Below are positions 23,501 through 30,835 of a stretch of DNA of 37,701 nt, piece after piece (position 1 is the first letter of the stretch; the number at the start of each line of letters is the position of its first letter). The translations under genes were made by a program, and so were the position numbers. Origin of the DNA: an uncultured Oscillospiraceae bacterium (lineage in GTDB: Bacteria > Bacillota > Clostridia > Oscillospirales > Oscillospiraceae); contig CAJLCG010000012.1 of NCBI GenBank assembly GCA_905205085.1, positions 1 through 37,701 of the forward strand, given 5' to 3'. Under the pieces are notes generated by a model, which made no database searches, was not told the origin of the DNA, and was given only the letters and a program-made list of their open reading frames with translations.

Positions 23501-23936
23501 CGGGGCCCTCCACCTCCTCCCCCGCCTGGAGGAGCAGCTGGGGCTGGACACAGCAGCTTTTCAGCTCGTCCACCGTGGCCAGCAGGTTTTCCAGAAAGGC
23601 GGGGCGGCGGGAGGGACGGGCGTATACCGTCAGCTCCGGGGACACCGCCTTCACCGCCTGGTACATGAGCAGCAGCCGTCCGCCGCTGTCCAGCTCCGGC
23701 TCTCCCGACCCGCCCGCGGCCAGGAACACCCGGTTGGCAAGACGGCTGAAAGACAGCACCTCGGCGTACAAGGACACCCCGTCCCCGCCCGCCTTACACA
23801 GGGCGCGCTCGGCCTGGTGGGACTGCTGCTCCGGGACCATCAGCACCTGCCGCCGCTCCCGGCCCGCTTGGCACAGACGCTCCAGCACAGCGGTGGTTTT
23901 TCCGCAGCCCGCCCGGCCTAAGATCAGCTTCAGCAT
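20583..23936 (-). CDS. addB: ATP-dependent helicase/deoxyribonuclease subunit B (AddB)
   Basis: This 1117-aa AddB subunit recognises Chi and cuts the 5' strand. The N-terminal Walker A is GRAGCGKT (about 7-14), followed by inactivated-helicase segments (VLMVPEQQSHQAERAL, LWLDGFTDFTPQQ). The C-terminal nuclease has LRVVDYKTGRKSFDL, and the iron-sulfur cluster cysteines are one in DKYKSCHFSYFMRYGL plus the trio in ACRYCDYAQACHF near the end. ATG 23936 starts exactly at the conserved MLKLILGRAG and has AAAGGGGGG six bases upstream. A longer in-frame start 20 codons earlier is unlikely. Length is slightly below the B. subtilis protein. Confidence 0.97.
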   Translation of the reverse strand: MLKLILGRAGCGKTTAVLERLCQAGRERRQVLMVPEQQSHQAERALCKAGGDGVSLYAEVLSFSRLANRVFLAAGGSGEPELDSGGRLLLMYQAVKAVSPELTVYARPSRRPAFLENLLATVDELKSCCVQPQLLLQAGEEVEGPEGDKLRDLGLICGAYQALTARTALDPRDRLTRTAEKLAACPWAKDMDLWLDGFTDFTPQQGEVLAQLMAQAYQMTVTLTCDHLEEDEGGTGIFSPARRTAAMLLRLAKERGISCEVEMLSSNCSSRVSALEKVERELFGPQGEPAPCEGAVELHRALTPRSEVEWAASRIRTLVREEGLRYRDIEVTARDFGTYQPLIESVFPRYQVPVFASAMTDILEKPILTLVTAALETVAGGYRYDDVFRYLKTGLTDLPEEDRDLLENYVLKWNLRGSRWTQTKPWNMHPRGYGFPMTEEDKALLERLDRARRQVAEPLELLRKNTNKTGDGQAIALYSFLEEIGLPERLEERVAALRQREQPALAEEYRQLWEIVCGGLEQCAQLLGEIPMELEEFAALFRLVLSQYDVGTIPVSLDRVTAGETTRQTGQHGKVLFLLGADDASIPQVSTPAGLLSDDDRSLLACYGLELNQTARDLLYREMTTVYLTCARPTQKLIVSWPGQSGAGEERRPCFLVERLRLLFSDLTVEREEDLYGRFRLQAPLPALEQAGRSQSAHDALLALPEYAPMVERLDRAARWERGRLSRGAVERLYGHRVPMSASRMDKYKSCHFSYFMRYGLQAEPRKPAGFTAPEYGTFVHYVLEHVLKDDAFQQTTLPGWEDEQDQERRDRVAELTRQAVEQYVREELGGLEQQSERFQYLFRRLLRSVQAVVDNVTQEIWASKFRPISFELGFGSGKDLPPVELTVGDVTLSITGFVDRVDGWEKDGRLYLRVVDYKTGRKSFDLTEVWNGLGLQMLLYLFTLEDRGEKFYGKPVEGAGVLYLPARDAIIKGSRSMSDDAWRKQLDKELTRSGLVLSDPAVLDAMEEPGETGYRFLPLKVSKSTGEISGEALATAEQLGKLGGHIQKVLEEICQEIAQGNIAADPFWRGPEKNACRYCDYAQACHFEEGRGGDGKRWLASVKSREFWENVAREEN

Positions 23937-23975
23937 GGGCCGCCCCCCTTTCCTCACATCCATCATATCGCTGGT

Positions 23976-24004
23976 ATTGTAGCATAGTCCGGACAAAAGA
24001 AAAA
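23976..24004 (-). promoter_or_regulatory. Weak candidate promoter of the addB-eamA-addA operon
   Basis: Minus strand: TACAAT (23976-23981), 17-base spacer, and TTTTTC as a poor -35 (23999-24004). It overlaps the U-tract of the gltX terminator. Read-through from gltX is the alternative source of transcription. Confidence 0.3.
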
Positions 24005-24029
24005 GTCCCCAGCCGCAGCTGGGGACTTT
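23996..24029 (-). terminator. Terminator of gltX
   Basis: Arms AAAGTCCCCAGC (24002-24013) and GCTGGGGACTTT (24018-24029) enclose loop CGCA, followed on the minus strand by T5 C T4. It lies 18 bp after the gltX stop codon. Confidence 0.88.
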
Positions 24030-24047
24030 GAACGGATTTTCGGCAAA

Positions 24048-25535
24048 TTAGGCCAGCTTCTCCAGGCCGATCTTGAGGCGGCGCACCGTCTCCTCCTTGC
24101 CCAGGATGCAGCAGATCTCCACCGCACCGCCGGGGGTGACCGCCTTACCGGCCGCGGCGATACGCACCGGCCACATGAGGGTAGCGTTCTTCACGCCCAG
24201 GCCCTCGGCAAGGCCCACCAGAGACTCGTGGATCATGGTCTCGTTCCAGGCGGGCAGGTTGGCCAGCATGCCGATGGCGGCGGACAGCATCTCCTTGGCC
24301 ACCTCGGGATTGCACTTGGACTTCTTATTGGTAAAGAGGTCCACGCTGTACTCAGGCAGCTGGTCAAAGAAGTCCACCTTCTCAGGGATGTCGGTGAGGC
24401 GCTCGCACCGGGCCTGGAGCAGGGCGGCAATGTCGGAGACCGCAATGGCCTCGTTCTTCACGCTCTGGCGGATATAGGGCTCGGCCACCTTGGCAAAGTC
24501 CTCGGGGGCCATGGCCCGCAGGTACATGGCGTTAAAGTGGGTGAGCTTCTCAATATCGAAGATGGCGGGAGACTTGGACATGCCCTCCAGGTCGAAGGCC
24601 TTTGCCAGCTCCTCCAGGGAGAACACCTCCTGCTCGGCCAGCTCGCCCCGAGGAGACCAGCCCAGCAGAGCCACATAGTTCAAAATGGCGTCGGTGAGGA
24701 AGCCCTGGTTCTTTAGATCCTCATAAGAGGGGTCGCCGTGGCGCTTGGACATTTTGTGCTGGGCGTCCCGCATGACGGGAGAGCAGTGCACATAGGTGGG
24801 GATATCCCAGCCGAAGCTCTCATAGAGCAGGTTATACTTGGGGGCGGAGGACAGATACTCGCTGCCCCGGACCACGTGGGTGATGCCCATCAGGTGGTCA
24901 TCGATGACGTTGGCGAAGTTATAGGTGGGCAGGCCGTCCCGCTTGATGAGCACCTGGTCGTCCAGGGTCTTGTTCTCCACGGTGATGTCGCCGAAGATGG
25001 CATCGTGGAAGGTGGTGGTGCCCTCCTGGGGGATCTTCTGCCGGATGACGTAGGGCTCGCCCGCGTCCACCCGGGCCTGGGCCTCCTCCAGGCTCAGAGA
25101 GCGGCAGGGGTCGGCAGCGCGGTTAAAGTCGCCGGAGTCCTCCTCGCTCTCGGTCTTCTCGCAGAAGCAGTAGTAGGCGTGGCCCTTCTCCACCAGCAGC
25201 TGGGCATACTTGCCATAAGTGTCCCGGCGCTCGGTCTGGATATAGGGGGCCACAGGGCCGCCCACATCGGGACCCTCGTCGTGGTCCAGGTGGCACTCGG
25301 CCAGGGTCTTGTAGATAAGCTCGGTAGCGCCCTCTACCTGGCGGGTCTGGTCGGTGTCCTCAATGCGCAGGATGAAGGTGCCCCCGGCGTTGCGGGCGAT
25401 GAGCCAGGTGTACAGGGCGGTACGCAGATTGCCGATGTGCATATAGCCCGTGGGAGAGGGGGCAAAACGGGTACGGACCTTCCCCTTGGGGATTTTGGCC
25501 TCCATCTCCTCAAAATACTTATGATCCAAAGCCAT
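24048..25535 (-). CDS. gltX: Glutamate--tRNA ligase
   Basis: This 495-aa class I aminoacyl-tRNA synthetase charges tRNA-Glu. The Rossmann domain has RTRFAPSPTGYMHIGN, with the HIGH signature at 33-36, IEDTDQTRQVEGA, LPTYNFANVIDDHLMGITHVVRG, and the KMSKS-type loop KMSKRHG. The C-terminal half is the helical anticodon-binding domain. ATG 25535 is preceded by GGAGG seven bases upstream. The frame is open a further 98 codons 5', but that part is non-homologous and crosses the promoter. It is divergent from trpS and ends at a strong terminator. Confidence 0.97.
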   Translation of the reverse strand: MALDHKYFEEMEAKIPKGKVRTRFAPSPTGYMHIGNLRTALYTWLIARNAGGTFILRIEDTDQTRQVEGATELIYKTLAECHLDHDEGPDVGGPVAPYIQTERRDTYGKYAQLLVEKGHAYYCFCEKTESEEDSGDFNRAADPCRSLSLEEAQARVDAGEPYVIRQKIPQEGTTTFHDAIFGDITVENKTLDDQVLIKRDGLPTYNFANVIDDHLMGITHVVRGSEYLSSAPKYNLLYESFGWDIPTYVHCSPVMRDAQHKMSKRHGDPSYEDLKNQGFLTDAILNYVALLGWSPRGELAEQEVFSLEELAKAFDLEGMSKSPAIFDIEKLTHFNAMYLRAMAPEDFAKVAEPYIRQSVKNEAIAVSDIAALLQARCERLTDIPEKVDFFDQLPEYSVDLFTNKKSKCNPEVAKEMLSAAIGMLANLPAWNETMIHESLVGLAEGLGVKNATLMWPVRIAAAGKAVTPGGAVEICCILGKEETVRRLKIGLEKLA

Positions 25536-25581
25536 ACTGTTCCCTCCGTAAGCGGCTGGGCCGCCTGATTTCTTGCAGGCA

Positions 25582-25610
25582 ATTATAGCCGATTTTTCCC
25601 CTTTTGACAA
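25582..25610 (-). promoter_or_regulatory. Strong promoter of gltX
   Basis: Minus strand: TTGTCA (25605-25610), a 17-base spacer and a perfect TATAAT (25582-25587). The resulting leader is about 40 nt, too short for a T-box. Confidence 0.85.
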
Positions 25611-25679
25611 CCCTTCCCGCCCCTCTTTCCCCTTGTAGGACAGAATTGTAACGAAACGATGAAATTCCGCCCGGTACGA

Positions 25680-25708
25680 TTGCCACGGGGGGAAAAATGT
25701 GCTATGCT
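25680..25708 (+). promoter_or_regulatory. Promoter of trpS
   Basis: TTGCCA (25680-25685), a 17-base spacer and TATGCT (25703-25708) give a start near 25715 and a leader of about 47 nt. There is no room for a T-box riboswitch. Confidence 0.7.
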
Positions 25709-25761
25709 GTATTGGTATCATTCTGCATATAGGGATTTCCCTGAAAAGGTTGTGTTTTATT

Positions 25762-26766
25762 ATGGAAGAAACCAAAAAGAAAGTTATGCTCTCGGGCATC
25801 CAGCCCAGCGGCGATCTGCACCTGGGCAACTATCTGGGCGCTATCAAAAACTGGGGCGCTCGGGCCGAAGAGTTTGACTGCTATTATTTTATGGCCGATA
25901 TGCACACCATTACGGTGCGGCAGACCCCCGCTGACCTGCGCCGGCGTACCCTCACCCAGCTGGCCCAGTACATCGCCTGCGGCCTGGACCCGGAAAAGAA
26001 CACCCTGTTCATCCAGTCCCACATTCCCGCTCACGCTGAGCTGGGCTGGGTGCTCAACTGCTACACCATGTTTGGTGAGCTCAGCCGTATGACTCAGTTT
26101 AAGGATAAGTCGGCCAAGCACGCCGACAACATCAACGGCGGCCTTTTCACCTACCCTGCCCTCATGGCCGCTGACATCCTGCTCTACCAGCCCGATTTTG
26201 TCCCCGTAGGCAACGACCAGAAGCAGCACGTGGAACTCACCCGCAACGTGGCCCAGCGCTTCAACAACATCTACGGCGACGTGTTTAAGGTGCCCGAGCC
26301 CTACATTCCTAAAACTGGCGCCCGGATCATGTCCCTCAACGCCCCCGACAGCAAGATGAGCAAGTCCATCCCCGAGGGTTGTGTATTCCTTATGGAGAAG
26401 CCGGAGGACATCCAGCGTAAGTTTAAGCGGGCCATCACCGACAGCGACACCGAGCGCTGCGTCCGCTTTGACCCCGAGAATAAGCCCGGTGTGTCCAATC
26501 TGATGAGCATCTACTCCGCGGTGACCGGCAAGACCATGGAGGAGATCGAGGCCGAGTTTGACGGCCAGGGCTACGGCGCCTTCAAGCCCGCCGTGGGCGA
26601 GGCGGTTATCGAGTGCCTGCGTCCCATCCGGGAGGAGACCGAGCGTATTCTCAAGGATAAGGCCTACCTGGAGAGCGTGTACAAGGCCGGCGCGGAGAAG
26701 GCCTCCTATGTGGCCAACAAAACCCTGCGAAAGGTCTATAAGAAGGTGGGCTTTGTAGCTAAATAA
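25762..26766 (+). CDS. trpS: Tryptophan--tRNA ligase
   Basis: This 334-aa class I synthetase charges tRNA-Trp. Motifs are MLSGIQPSGDLHLGNYLGA (HIGH-type HLGN at 20-23), MADMHTIT, PALMAADILLYQPDFVPVGNDQKQHVELTR, and the KMSKS loop SKMSKSIPEG near residue 200. Length matches the family. I start it at ATG 25762, with AAAGG about 12 bases upstream. An in-frame ATG at 25699 lies inside the promoter. It is the first plus-strand gene after the divergent gltX. Confidence 0.97.
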   Translation: MEETKKKVMLSGIQPSGDLHLGNYLGAIKNWGARAEEFDCYYFMADMHTITVRQTPADLRRRTLTQLAQYIACGLDPEKNTLFIQSHIPAHAELGWVLNCYTMFGELSRMTQFKDKSAKHADNINGGLFTYPALMAADILLYQPDFVPVGNDQKQHVELTRNVAQRFNNIYGDVFKVPEPYIPKTGARIMSLNAPDSKMSKSIPEGCVFLMEKPEDIQRKFKRAITDSDTERCVRFDPENKPGVSNLMSIYSAVTGKTMEEIEAEFDGQGYGAFKPAVGEAVIECLRPIREETERILKDKAYLESVYKAGAEKASYVANKTLRKVYKKVGFVAK

Positions 26767-26840
26767 CCTCTCTTTTTTAAGCATTCTCCTTGAAAATAAT
26801 TGCCTCTGGAAATTCTATATCCTTCCAGTTGTGTGCAGAA

Positions 26841-26892
26841 GGGAAGCAAAGCTTCCCACAAAGTTCTTTGCCAAGCTTTCTTTCAAGAAAGC
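26841..26892 (+). promoter_or_regulatory. Three tandem short hairpins upstream of tagO
   Basis: Perfect hairpins follow one another: GGGAAGC-AAA-GCTTCCC (26841-26857), CAAAG-TT-CTTTG (26859-26870) and an 8-bp stem at 26875-26892, ending about four bases before the tagO ribosome site (AAGAGG, 26897-26902). Alternative pairings also exist: GCAAAG (26846-26851) with CTTTGC (26866-26871), and AAAGCTT (26848-26854) with AAGCTTT (26873-26879). A switchable leader is conceivable. There is no U-run, so not a standard terminator. Confidence 0.5.
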
Positions 26893-26911
26893 GGAAAAGA
26901 GGTATTCCTTT

Positions 26912-28081
26912 ATGCCTGTTCAAGTCTCTGTTCTGGGGGCGGTGGCGGCGGCCTTGCTGGTGGCCGCCATCGTAGCGTTTATCACCACCCCGGTGGTGCG
27001 CTCCCTGGCCTTCAAGATCGGTGCGGTGGACGTGCCCAAGGACAACCGCCGCATGCACAACCACCCCATCCCCCGCATGGGCGGCCTGGCCATCTTTTTT
27101 GGCTTTATCCTCAGCGCCCTGATTTTTGTTCCCCTGTCTACCCCGGTGCGGGGCATGCTGCTGGGCGGCGTGATCATTGTGATCCTGGGCATCTTTGACG
27201 ATATCTATGCCCTGCCTGCCCTGCCTAAGTTTTTCATCCAGATCGCCGCCGCTCTGGTGGCGGTGCTCATGGGTAACCAGATCGACATTCTCTCCAACCC
27301 CAATATCTTCAGCAGCAACCCCTATTGGGAACTTGGCATCTGGTCTATTCCCATCTCCGTTTTCTGGATTGTGGGCATCACCAACGCGGTGAACCTCATT
27401 GACGGCCTGGACGGTCTGGCCTGCGGCGTATCCACCATCAGCTCCATGACCATGCTGGTCATTGCCCTCACGGTGGCCGAGCCCGACACCGCCCTGCTCA
27501 TGGCCGCCCTGGCGGGTGCCTGCATTGGCTTCTTGCCTTACAACCTCAACCCCGCCAAGATCTTCATGGGGGACACCGGCTCTACCTTCCTGGGCTTCAT
27601 TCTGGCCACCGTTTCCATTGACGGTCTGTTTAAGTCCTACGCCATTATTTCCTTCGCAGTCCCCTTCCTTATGTTGGGCCTGCCCATCTTTGACACCTGC
27701 TTTGCCATCCTGCGCCGGGTGTCCCACGGCCAGAGCCCCATGTCCCCCGACCGGGGCCACATCCACCACCGGCTCATTGACATGGGCTTCTCCCAGAAGC
27801 AGGCGGTGGCTGTGCTGTATATCATCAGCGCCATTCTGGGCCTGAGCGCTGTGGTACTCACCACCACCAACGTGCTCAAAGCCATGCTGTTCCTGCTGGC
27901 CCTGTGCGTGGCCGGCGGTGTGGCTGCCAAGCTCTATCTGGACCGTGTCAACGGACACACCCAGCCCGATCCCCCCTCCCAGGGGCGCACCGGGGCCCGG
28001 CCCCGCAAGCTGCACCAGCCCCCCTCTGACGTGGCTGGCAACGACTACTTTTTTGGTGAAGAGGAGCGTTCTGACAAATGA
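26912..28081 (+). CDS. tagO: MraY/WecA/TagO-family undecaprenyl-phosphate HexNAc-1-phosphate transferase
   Basis: This 389-aa multi-pass membrane enzyme would transfer HexNAc-1-phosphate from UDP-sugar to undecaprenyl phosphate, the first step of teichoic acid or other glycopolymer synthesis. Motifs are DNRRMHNHPIPRMGGLAIF, the Mg-binding DD in GIFDDIYALP, TNAVNLIDGLDGLA, KIFMGDTGSTFLGF and the WecA/TagO loop SPDRGHIHHRL (HIHH). About 10-11 hydrophobic helices are visible. The C-terminus carries a polar tail rich in Pro/Arg/Ser. ATG 26912 has AGAGG nine bases upstream. It overlaps the epimerase gene by 4 bp, supporting a shared pathway. Confidence 0.93.
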   Translation: MPVQVSVLGAVAAALLVAAIVAFITTPVVRSLAFKIGAVDVPKDNRRMHNHPIPRMGGLAIFFGFILSALIFVPLSTPVRGMLLGGVIIVILGIFDDIYALPALPKFFIQIAAALVAVLMGNQIDILSNPNIFSSNPYWELGIWSIPISVFWIVGITNAVNLIDGLDGLACGVSTISSMTMLVIALTVAEPDTALLMAALAGACIGFLPYNLNPAKIFMGDTGSTFLGFILATVSIDGLFKSYAIISFAVPFLMLGLPIFDTCFAILRRVSHGQSPMSPDRGHIHHRLIDMGFSQKQAVAVLYIISAILGLSAVVLTTTNVLKAMLFLLALCVAGGVAAKLYLDRVNGHTQPDPPSQGRTGARPRKLHQPPSDVAGNDYFFGEEERSDK

Positions 28082-29229
28082 AACCTGTCACTGTAATGAC
28101 CATCTTCGGCACCCGGCCCGAGGCCATTAAAATGGCCCCTCTGGCCCTGGAACTGCAAAAGCGGTCCAATATCCGGGCTCTGTGCTGCGTGACCGCCCAG
28201 CACCGGGAGATGCTGGACAGCGTGCTGGAGATTTTTAAGCTGAAACCCGACTATGATCTAAACATCATGCAGCCCCGGCAGACCCTGTCCACCATCACCT
28301 CCAAGTGCCTGCTGGGCATGGACAACGTGCTGAACGAGGCCAAGCCCGACCTGGTGCTGGTTCATGGCGACACTTCCACTACCTTTGCCGGAGCCCTAGC
28401 CGCCTTCTACCACCAGATTCCTGTGGGCCACGTGGAGGCGGGCCTGCGCACCTATGATAAGTGGTCTCCTTTCCCCGAGGAGATGAACCGGAAGATGGTG
28501 GGCGCCATTGCAGACCTCCACTTCTGCCCCACCGTGGCCAATGAGAAGAACCTCCAGCGTGAGAATATCACCCAGGGGGTGTTCCTCACCGGCAACACCG
28601 TCATTGACGCCCTCCAGACCACCGTGGTAAAGGATTTCACCTTTGCCGAGGATATTCTCAACAATCTGGATTATCAGAACCGGAAGGTGATCCTGGTCAC
28701 CTGCCACCGCCGGGAAAACTACGGCCAGCCCATGACCAACATCATGACCGCCCTGCGCCGCATTGCCGACGCCTTCCCCGAGGTGGAGCTGGTCTACCCC
28801 GTCCACCTCTCCCCCGTGGTCCAGGAGGCCGCCCACAAGTATCTGGACAACCATCCCCGTATCCATCTCATCGCCCCTCTGGCGGTGGACGAGATGCACA
28901 ACCTCATGGCCCGCTGCCACCTGGTGATGACCGACTCCGGCGGACTCCAGGAGGAGGCCCCCGCCCTGGGCAAGCCGGTGCTTGTCCTGCGGAAGGAGAC
29001 CGAACGCCCCGAGGCTGTAGAGGCGGGCACCGTTAAGCTGGCCGGCGTGGAGGAAGAGGTCATCTTCTCCATGGCCAGCGAGCTGCTTACTAACCCTCAG
29101 GCCTACCAGGCCATGGCCCACGCGGTCAACCCCTACGGCGACGGCCAGGCCTGCCGCCGCATCGCCGATGCCATCGAGTGGCACTTCGGTCTGCGCAGCG
29201 AGGCTCCCGATCCCTTTACCGGACGCTGA
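28078..29229 (+). CDS. wecB: UDP-N-acetylglucosamine 2-epimerase (non-hydrolysing)
   Basis: This 383-aa cytosolic enzyme interconverts UDP-GlcNAc and UDP-ManNAc (WecB/MnaA). Family motifs are IFGTRPEAIKMAPL near the N-terminus, VLVHGDTSTTFAGAL, GHVEAGLRTYDKWSPFPEEMNR, VTCHRRENYG, and TDSGGLQEEAPALGKPVLVLRKETERPEAV. The length is standard. Its ATG overlaps the tagO stop codon (ATGA), so the two are co-translated. Together they suggest a ManNAc-containing wall polymer, as in teichoic acid linkage units. Confidence 0.96.
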   Translation: MKPVTVMTIFGTRPEAIKMAPLALELQKRSNIRALCCVTAQHREMLDSVLEIFKLKPDYDLNIMQPRQTLSTITSKCLLGMDNVLNEAKPDLVLVHGDTSTTFAGALAAFYHQIPVGHVEAGLRTYDKWSPFPEEMNRKMVGAIADLHFCPTVANEKNLQRENITQGVFLTGNTVIDALQTTVVKDFTFAEDILNNLDYQNRKVILVTCHRRENYGQPMTNIMTALRRIADAFPEVELVYPVHLSPVVQEAAHKYLDNHPRIHLIAPLAVDEMHNLMARCHLVMTDSGGLQEEAPALGKPVLVLRKETERPEAVEAGTVKLAGVEEEVIFSMASELLTNPQAYQAMAHAVNPYGDGQACRRIADAIEWHFGLRSEAPDPFTGR

Positions 29230-29262
29230 GCACATTCCACAGCAACGTAAGGAGGTGAGGTC

Positions 29263-30027
29263 TTGGACTCGAAAAACCGGTTGGCTATCGCCATCGCCAT
29301 CACCTGTCTCATTGTGGTCGCCATGTTTGCCAGCTTTGGCCGAAGCCTGTTTCTGGTAAATATCCCCTCCGTCTCTCTGGCTCATTTGGATGAGGATACG
29401 TCGAATACCGACGGCAACTCCACCCAGGGGCAGGACGACCAGTTCTGGCAAGTGGACGTCACCCCAGAGACGGTACAGAGCATTGTGGCCTCCCTCTCCC
29501 GGCCGGAGAGCTACTACCGGGAGCTGACCGTGGAGACCTACTGGACCGGCGGTTCCCACAGCACCTCCGTGCAGTTCTGGCAGGATCACGGCTGGTCCCA
29601 CACCCGGCAGGTTCTCCCCTCCGGGGCAGTGCGCCACGACATTACCGGTGATGAGACCACCTACTACTGGTATGAGGGCTCAGAGAGCTACCGTTCCTTC
29701 CCTGCCGACCAGTATTCCGCCGACCTCACCCAGCACATTCCCACCTACGAGGATGTACTCGACCTGGATACGGACACCATCGTCCAGGCCGGCTATGAGC
29801 GCCGGGATGTGTGGCCCTGCGTCTATCTCCAGGTCCAGGTGTCTGACACCGTGGTGGAGCGCTACTGGATCAGCACCGACACCGGCCTGCTGGTCAGCGC
29901 CGAGCGGGAACAGAACGGTCAGCTGGTCTACCGCATGACCGCCTACACCCAGGTGCAGACTCCCTGTCCCACCACCGCCTCTTTTGCCCTGCCCGACGGG
30001 ACAGAGCTCCACACGGTACAGTCCTGA
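29263..30027 (+). CDS. Membrane-anchored exported protein, possibly LolA/RseB-like
   Basis: This 254-aa protein has an N-terminal signal-anchor helix (about 7-27), then an acidic Ser/Thr/Gln linker and an extracytoplasmic domain (about 60-254) rich in alternating beta-strand patterns: ESYYRELTVETYW, SVQFWQDHGWSHTRQVLP, RHDITGDETTYYWYEG, RYWISTDTGLLVSAERE. The pattern resembles the LolA/RseB-like beta-sheet fold in which outer-surface proteins wrap lipids, but I cannot confirm it. The start is TTG 29263, with a very strong AAGGAGGTGA upstream. It is 33 bp after the epimerase gene, suggesting a cell envelope role. Confidence 0.82.
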   Translation: MDSKNRLAIAIAITCLIVVAMFASFGRSLFLVNIPSVSLAHLDEDTSNTDGNSTQGQDDQFWQVDVTPETVQSIVASLSRPESYYRELTVETYWTGGSHSTSVQFWQDHGWSHTRQVLPSGAVRHDITGDETTYYWYEGSESYRSFPADQYSADLTQHIPTYEDVLDLDTDTIVQAGYERRDVWPCVYLQVQVSDTVVERYWISTDTGLLVSAEREQNGQLVYRMTAYTQVQTPCPTTASFALPDGTELHTVQS

Positions 30028-30035
30028 ACGCATTG

Positions 30036-30060
30036 CAGGGGCGGCTTTATGCCGCCCCTG
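30036..30060. terminator. Hairpin between convergent transcripts
   Basis: Arms CAGGGGCGGC (30036-30045) and GCCGCCCCTG (30051-30060) enclose TTTAT. The trailing sequence is only mildly T-rich, so termination strength is uncertain. Confidence 0.6.
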
Positions 30061-30065
30061 TCTGT

Positions 30066-30416
30066 TTAGCTTCCCTTGTCATCTCCCAGCCCCATGAGCA
30101 GGGTAAGACCCAGGGCGATGATCATCTCCAGATCGTCCCCCTCCTTGAGCAGGAGCAGAAGAATGAGAAACAGCAGCAAATCGCCGCTGTCCAGCTTCTC
30201 CAGACCCAGGGAGGAAATGAGACTCTTCAAACTGCTGGAAACCCCCTCCGGCAGGCCGGGCGGGGGCTGGCTGGGACGGGAGCGTCCCTGAGACCGCGGA
30301 CCCTCCCGGTGCTCCTGCCTCTCCGGGCGCTCCGGCTCTCTGGAACGGCGGGGCTCGTCGTCGTCCATGGTCACCCGGGTATAAACCGCCCCATCCGGGA
30401 TATAACGGTTATACAA
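30066..30416 (-). CDS. Uncharacterised small protein, disordered middle and hydrophobic end
   Basis: This 116-aa protein of unrecognised family begins MYNRYIPDGAVYTRV. It continues through a charged Pro/Arg/Glu/Ser/Gln-rich disordered stretch (about 18-55) and ends in hydrophobic segments, including GDLLLFLILLLLLKEGDD (about 80-96) and IIALGLTLLMGLGDD. The start is TTG 30416, with GGGGGAGG six bases upstream, and it overlaps the preceding gene by 8 bp. The longer reading frame to 30602 runs through the neighbouring gene and lacks a site. It is the last of three linked small genes. Confidence 0.75.
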   Translation of the reverse strand: MYNRYIPDGAVYTRVTMDDDEPRRSREPERPERQEHREGPRSQGRSRPSQPPPGLPEGVSSSLKSLISSLGLEKLDSGDLLLFLILLLLLKEGDDLEMIIALGLTLLMGLGDDKGS

Positions 30417-30807
30417 GTGTGTCCTCCCCCTTCCCTCCCAGCGACCCCAGAGCCACCCGGAGTAAACGGGACATCTTGGCGATCTGGACCGCTTTGTCCA
30501 GCCGGGAACGGCGCTCCTCCCGCAGGTAGGGGCGCAGGGCCTGGAGCAGGGCGGTGTTTTGTCCGTCGTCCTGCTGATACTCCTGGAGTAGGCGCATACC
30601 AAGCTGCATCATCTTGGGGTCCAGGTTCCCCATGAGCTGGGACAGGTCGGAGGGCGCGTCCTCGGCAGGTTCGGGCCTCTCGTGGTCCTCCCCCTCCTCC
30701 TGGGGGGAAGCGGACTGCTTGCCCAGAGACTGGGCCAGAGCCATGATCTGGCCCATGGCCTGCTGGTCCCCCAGGATGCTGTTCAGTTTATCCTCAAACT
30801 CACCCAC
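30409..30807 (-). CDS. Uncharacterised small helical protein
   Basis: This 132-aa protein is of unrecognised family. The N-terminal helix is GEFEDKLNSILGDQQAMGQIMALAQSLG, followed by an acidic Glu/Pro-rich linker (about 33-52) and a helical C-terminal half, DPKMMQLGMRLLQEYQQ and TALLQALRPYLREERRSRLDKAVQIAKMSRLLRVAL. The basic amphipathic end could contact membrane or nucleic acid. The start is GTG 30807, with GGGGGGAG about six bases upstream. It is 28 bp after the 87-aa gene and overlaps the next gene, so the three are likely made together. No signal peptide is seen. Confidence 0.8.
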   Translation of the reverse strand: MGEFEDKLNSILGDQQAMGQIMALAQSLGKQSASPQEEGEDHERPEPAEDAPSDLSQLMGNLDPKMMQLGMRLLQEYQQDDGQNTALLQALRPYLREERRSRLDKAVQIAKMSRLLRVALGSLGGKGEDTLV

Positions 30808-30835
30808 GTCGCTCCCCCCTTCCCCGCGCGTTTTC

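Noticed and set aside
25702..26784. 360-codon minus-strand frame opposite trpS
   Set aside because: Antisense to a certain synthetase gene, with no ribosome site and no recognisable motif.
26777..28015. 412-codon minus-strand frame opposite tagO
   Set aside because: Antisense to a well-supported membrane enzyme; composition (His/Gln/Gly/Asp-rich) is that of a shadow frame.
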